From positions 30,259 to 94,258 of the forward strand of contig NZ_JAKNBL010000009.1 of assembly GCF_022410535.1 (NCBI RefSeq): 64,000 nucleotides of DNA, in the 5' to 3' direction. Below the pieces are notes generated by a model. That model was not told where the DNA came from and searched no databases. It saw nothing but the letters and a program-made list of their open reading frames with translations. Below, piece after piece: positions 61,970-64,000 of the stretch (position 1 is its first letter; each line of letters begins with the position of its first letter). Position numbers and translations under genes: made by a program. The DNA is from Pelotomaculum terephthalicicum JT (GTDB lineage: Bacteria > Bacillota > Desulfotomaculia > Desulfotomaculales > Pelotomaculaceae).

Positions 61970-63310
61970 TTATAAGGGGGAGCGCTGGCTTAAGCCAGGT
62001 TCCCCCTGGTAATCATGCAAGCCCGGCCCCTTTCTGCGAAAAGAGGTGCGGGTCACGTCATTCTGAGCCTTGTAGCCTGAAAAGTCGTTAAACCCGCCAA
62101 TGCCACTGATCAAGAGCTGTCCGTTCTCCTCTGAAAAGGTAAGGTTGTCTATGGTATATCCAGCAAATCCCTCGGAGGTCATACCCTCATAGAACACGAC
62201 CGCGACATTACCTGTTATCTCGATTACAAAGCTATTCACCCAAGGGCTGGAGACACCCGTTACCCAATTAATGGCCTCGTAGTAATCTTTGAATTCAGAT
62301 TGCAGCTCCACACTCAGCAGATTGTACTGCGCATGGCCGTCGCGGTCTTGAACCGCCCGCGCCCACTTAGCGGCTATTGTATTCTTTTCGATTGCCGCTT
62401 CTTTCGGCACAAGACTTTTTGCGATTTCCATTGCCGTTCCCTCGTCTACTTTGGCGGAGTCAAAACAAAAGTTAAAGGCGCAACGGAGATCCGCAAGCAT
62501 GATGTATAAATGAAGCTCATCCACATAGGAATCGTCATTTGCCGCCGCGGGCTGCGTCGCCCGGATCAACGCTTTGGCGGCAGGATAAGCAAAGCCGCTT
62601 AAATTTTCATTTGAAAGCGTTTCCCTGTGATTGTCCTGAAACTGGGAAACGGGATTATCCGGGTCGTAATTTCTGATTATAAAGGAGCCGACCGATTCAC
62701 CGGAACGAGTAAAACCTAAATCATAGGTGTTGCCACTAGCACTCCAGCCTTCCGGAAGCGAAAACGAATAGATACCTGTATCGTATATTAAGGTGTTAAT
62801 TTCGACTGTACACTCTTCTTCGTCGCAGGTGGAGGCAAGCAATAAATTAGCCGCGAGATCGGAAAGCATTATAAAATGAGTATTATTTATGGTATACGCG
62901 CGTATTGGAATCTGCCTCTTATCAATATAAAAGAGCGTCGTAGGCAAATGTGCAACGGTGCCTTTGTCACTGGACAGTTCGGACGGTTCGGACAACTCGC
63001 CGCCCACCGGCGTATAAGCCATTCCGGTTGTCAGCAAAACCGCATTTTGGTTTCCATCCCAGCTTATTTCAAACTGTTTTTTCGTGCCATTCAGTGACAT
63101 CGCCAGGTCGCGCAGTTTGAAATATACACTGCCATCGATTTTATATGCCCACAGGGCTACACTTTTGCCATCGATGGAAAGTATATATTGAACGGGCGTT
63201 GCAGCAACATCGAGCGTGCCGACCGCCGCCAGCGCCGGGGTGCATAAAAGCGAGAATACCAATACCGCAGCCAATATCAAGTTAATTCGTTGTCTTATAT
63301 ATTCCACCAT
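61970..63310 (-). CDS. secreted protein with two stalk (copper-amine-oxidase-N-like) domains
   Basis: A roughly 446-residue exported protein. A signal peptide (LILAAVLVFSLLCTPALAA) precedes two stalk-type repeats: ALWAYKIDGSVYFKLRDLAMSLNG and, less conserved, IPIRAYTINNTHFIMLSDLA. The middle (IYSFSLPEGWSASGNTYDLGFTRSGESVG) and C-terminal domains are unrecognised. The last 35 residues are low-complexity (RRKGPGLHDYQGEPGLSQRSPL) and may result from a frameshift. ATG at 63310 follows GAGGAG. It is the partner of the sigma gene 63332-63817 and could be its target. Confidence 0.78.
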   Translation of the reverse strand: MVEYIRQRINLILAAVLVFSLLCTPALAAVGTLDVAATPVQYILSIDGKSVALWAYKIDGSVYFKLRDLAMSLNGTKKQFEISWDGNQNAVLLTTGMAYTPVGGELSEPSELSSDKGTVAHLPTTLFYIDKRQIPIRAYTINNTHFIMLSDLAANLLLASTCDEEECTVEINTLIYDTGIYSFSLPEGWSASGNTYDLGFTRSGESVGSFIIRNYDPDNPVSQFQDNHRETLSNENLSGFAYPAAKALIRATQPAAANDDSYVDELHLYIMLADLRCAFNFCFDSAKVDEGTAMEIAKSLVPKEAAIEKNTIAAKWARAVQDRDGHAQYNLLSVELQSEFKDYYEAINWVTGVSSPWVNSFVIEITGNVAVVFYEGMTSEGFAGYTIDNLTFSEENGQLLISGIGGFNDFSGYKAQNDVTRTSFRRKGPGLHDYQGEPGLSQRSPL

Positions 63311-63331
63311 TACTATCACTCCTCGTATATA

Positions 63332-63817
63332 TCATTTCATCATATAATTTACTGCTTTATTTACTGTCACTCCAAAACGCTTTTTTACTAAAAATATTGG
63401 TAAGCAAATTGCTTTTGCAATTTGTTGAATAGAAAATTTTTGCCAGTAAAAAAGCAGTAAAATATATCTTTCATCAAAGTTTAGACTACCAAGCATTTGA
63501 ATAAGTTCCTTTTTCTTAACATCTACCTGCTCTTCTATGTCTTCTGATGTTTTGATAAGTATCGTAGAGCCATTCCACTCGGACTTTTTTTGTATCTTTC
63601 TGCCATACTTATATAATAATTTGATACTTCGCTCTTTAAATAAATTGGCATCCGCCTTGTCCGAAATATTATTGAAAGCTTCGCAAAACACATTAATTGT
63701 GATTTGTTCGGCTGCCTTCTTATTGCCCAAGGTATAAAGTGCTAATTTATACAGTTGCTTTGCGGTTGCATTATAGAGGAATTCAACCTGATTCTGTATT
63801 TCCTGATTGCTTTCCAA
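63332..63817 (-). CDS. divergent ECF-like sigma factor
   Basis: A roughly 161-residue protein. Region 2-like helices (VEFLYNATAKQLYKLALYTLGNKKAAEQITINVFCEAFNN) and a region 4-like HTH (LNFDERYILLLFYWQKFSIQQIAKAI, LPIFLVKKRFGVTVNKAVNYM) are visible. TTG at 63817 follows GGAGGT by 7 bases. It is more AT-rich than the genome around it and lies just upstream of the stalk-domain gene. A GTG five codons upstream is less likely. Confidence 0.78.
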   Translation of the reverse strand: MESNQEIQNQVEFLYNATAKQLYKLALYTLGNKKAAEQITINVFCEAFNNISDKADANLFKERSIKLLYKYGRKIQKKSEWNGSTILIKTSEDIEEQVDVKKKELIQMLGSLNFDERYILLLFYWQKFSIQQIAKAICLPIFLVKKRFGVTVNKAVNYMMK

Positions 63818-64000
63818 AACGCTGACCTCCACCGAAACAATTTATACCTTATACACGAAAATAAGCGCCTGGGTGCATATTACGCTGAGAAAAAACACCT
63901 AAACCGCCGAAGTTAAACACTTAGACCGTTTTAATTGAACAGTCTCTCCGCAGAAACTGTACATTGATAGCCAAATAACCACATGGTATACTCATAATGC

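Noticed and set aside
57797..64000. A second copy of the tRNA-Leu 3' end marking the right attachment site
   Set aside because: I found no repeat of the T-arm/acceptor sequence to the right within the window, so the island's far boundary is not shown.
1..64000. CRISPR arrays
   Set aside because: No array of regularly spaced identical repeats is present. The tandem repeats at 49822 and 58871 have only two copies each.

Overview
The window looks like a chromosomal segment of a Gram-positive, endospore-forming, motile anaerobe of the Peptococcaceae / Desulfotomaculum-Pelotomaculum type. The reasons are strong GGAGG ribosome sites with many GTG and TTG starts, CotF-type spore-coat genes, a flgB-first fla operon, a CtsR-type heat-shock operator, Ptb-Buk and an acetyl-CoA synthetase. 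The genus is an inference.

Bases 1-8575 (minus strand) are the start of a large flagellar operon: flgB-flgC-fliE-fliF-fliG-fliH-fliI-fliJ-fliK-flgD, then a further gene cut by the left edge. These build the proximal rod, MS ring, switch, export ATPase and hook-length control. Bases 8576-9345 are AT-rich with no convincing gene. Bases 9346-21370 hold a small unknown gene and a flagellin-glycosylation island: a minus-strand nonulosonic (legionaminic) acid operon legB-legC-legH-legG-legI-ptmE, and a divergent plus-strand set (Gfo/Idh oxidoreductase, CMP-sugar synthetase, SDR, methyltransferase, Maf glycosyltransferase) ending at a very large flagellin gene with a textbook sigma-28 promoter.

Bases 24050-27825 carry flaG, an enlarged fliD, fliS and a FliT/FlgN-like chaperone gene. 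They converge on a minus-strand late operon read from a second sigma-28 promoter: flgM-flgN-flgK-flgL plus a second FlaG-like gene. Upstream are cheW-cheA-cheB and two tandem motA-motB pairs, almost identical over part of motB. FliD and FlgL share a repeated domain of about 75 residues.

Bases 40137-43333 encode butyrate kinase, phosphate butyryltransferase and a DUF362 ferredoxin-like protein. After a fibronectin-III protein comes hsp20-dnaJ-clpB behind a sigma-A promoter and CtsR box. Bases 48870-50939 contain small membrane-protein genes, two of them very short, and two spore-coat genes; acs, a secreted stalk-domain protein, a NifU-like protein and an ECF sigma/anti-sigma pair follow. Two oppositely oriented 123-124 bp MITE-like elements lie at 43503 and 49864.

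From tRNA-Leu (56340) rightwards the content looks mobile: a tyrosine integrase abutting the tRNA, a fused Tn916-type sigma/HTH regulator, hairpin-rich DNA, a gene remnant, a BlaI-BlaR1-type system with a non-beta-lactam sensor domain and two BlaI-like operators, and an ECF-like sigma gene next to a secreted stalk-domain protein. The best candidates for something undescribed are the shared FliD/FlgL module, the second FlaG-like gene, the probable ATC start of fliJ, the gene-converted motAB pairs, the MITE family and the BlaR1-like sensor.
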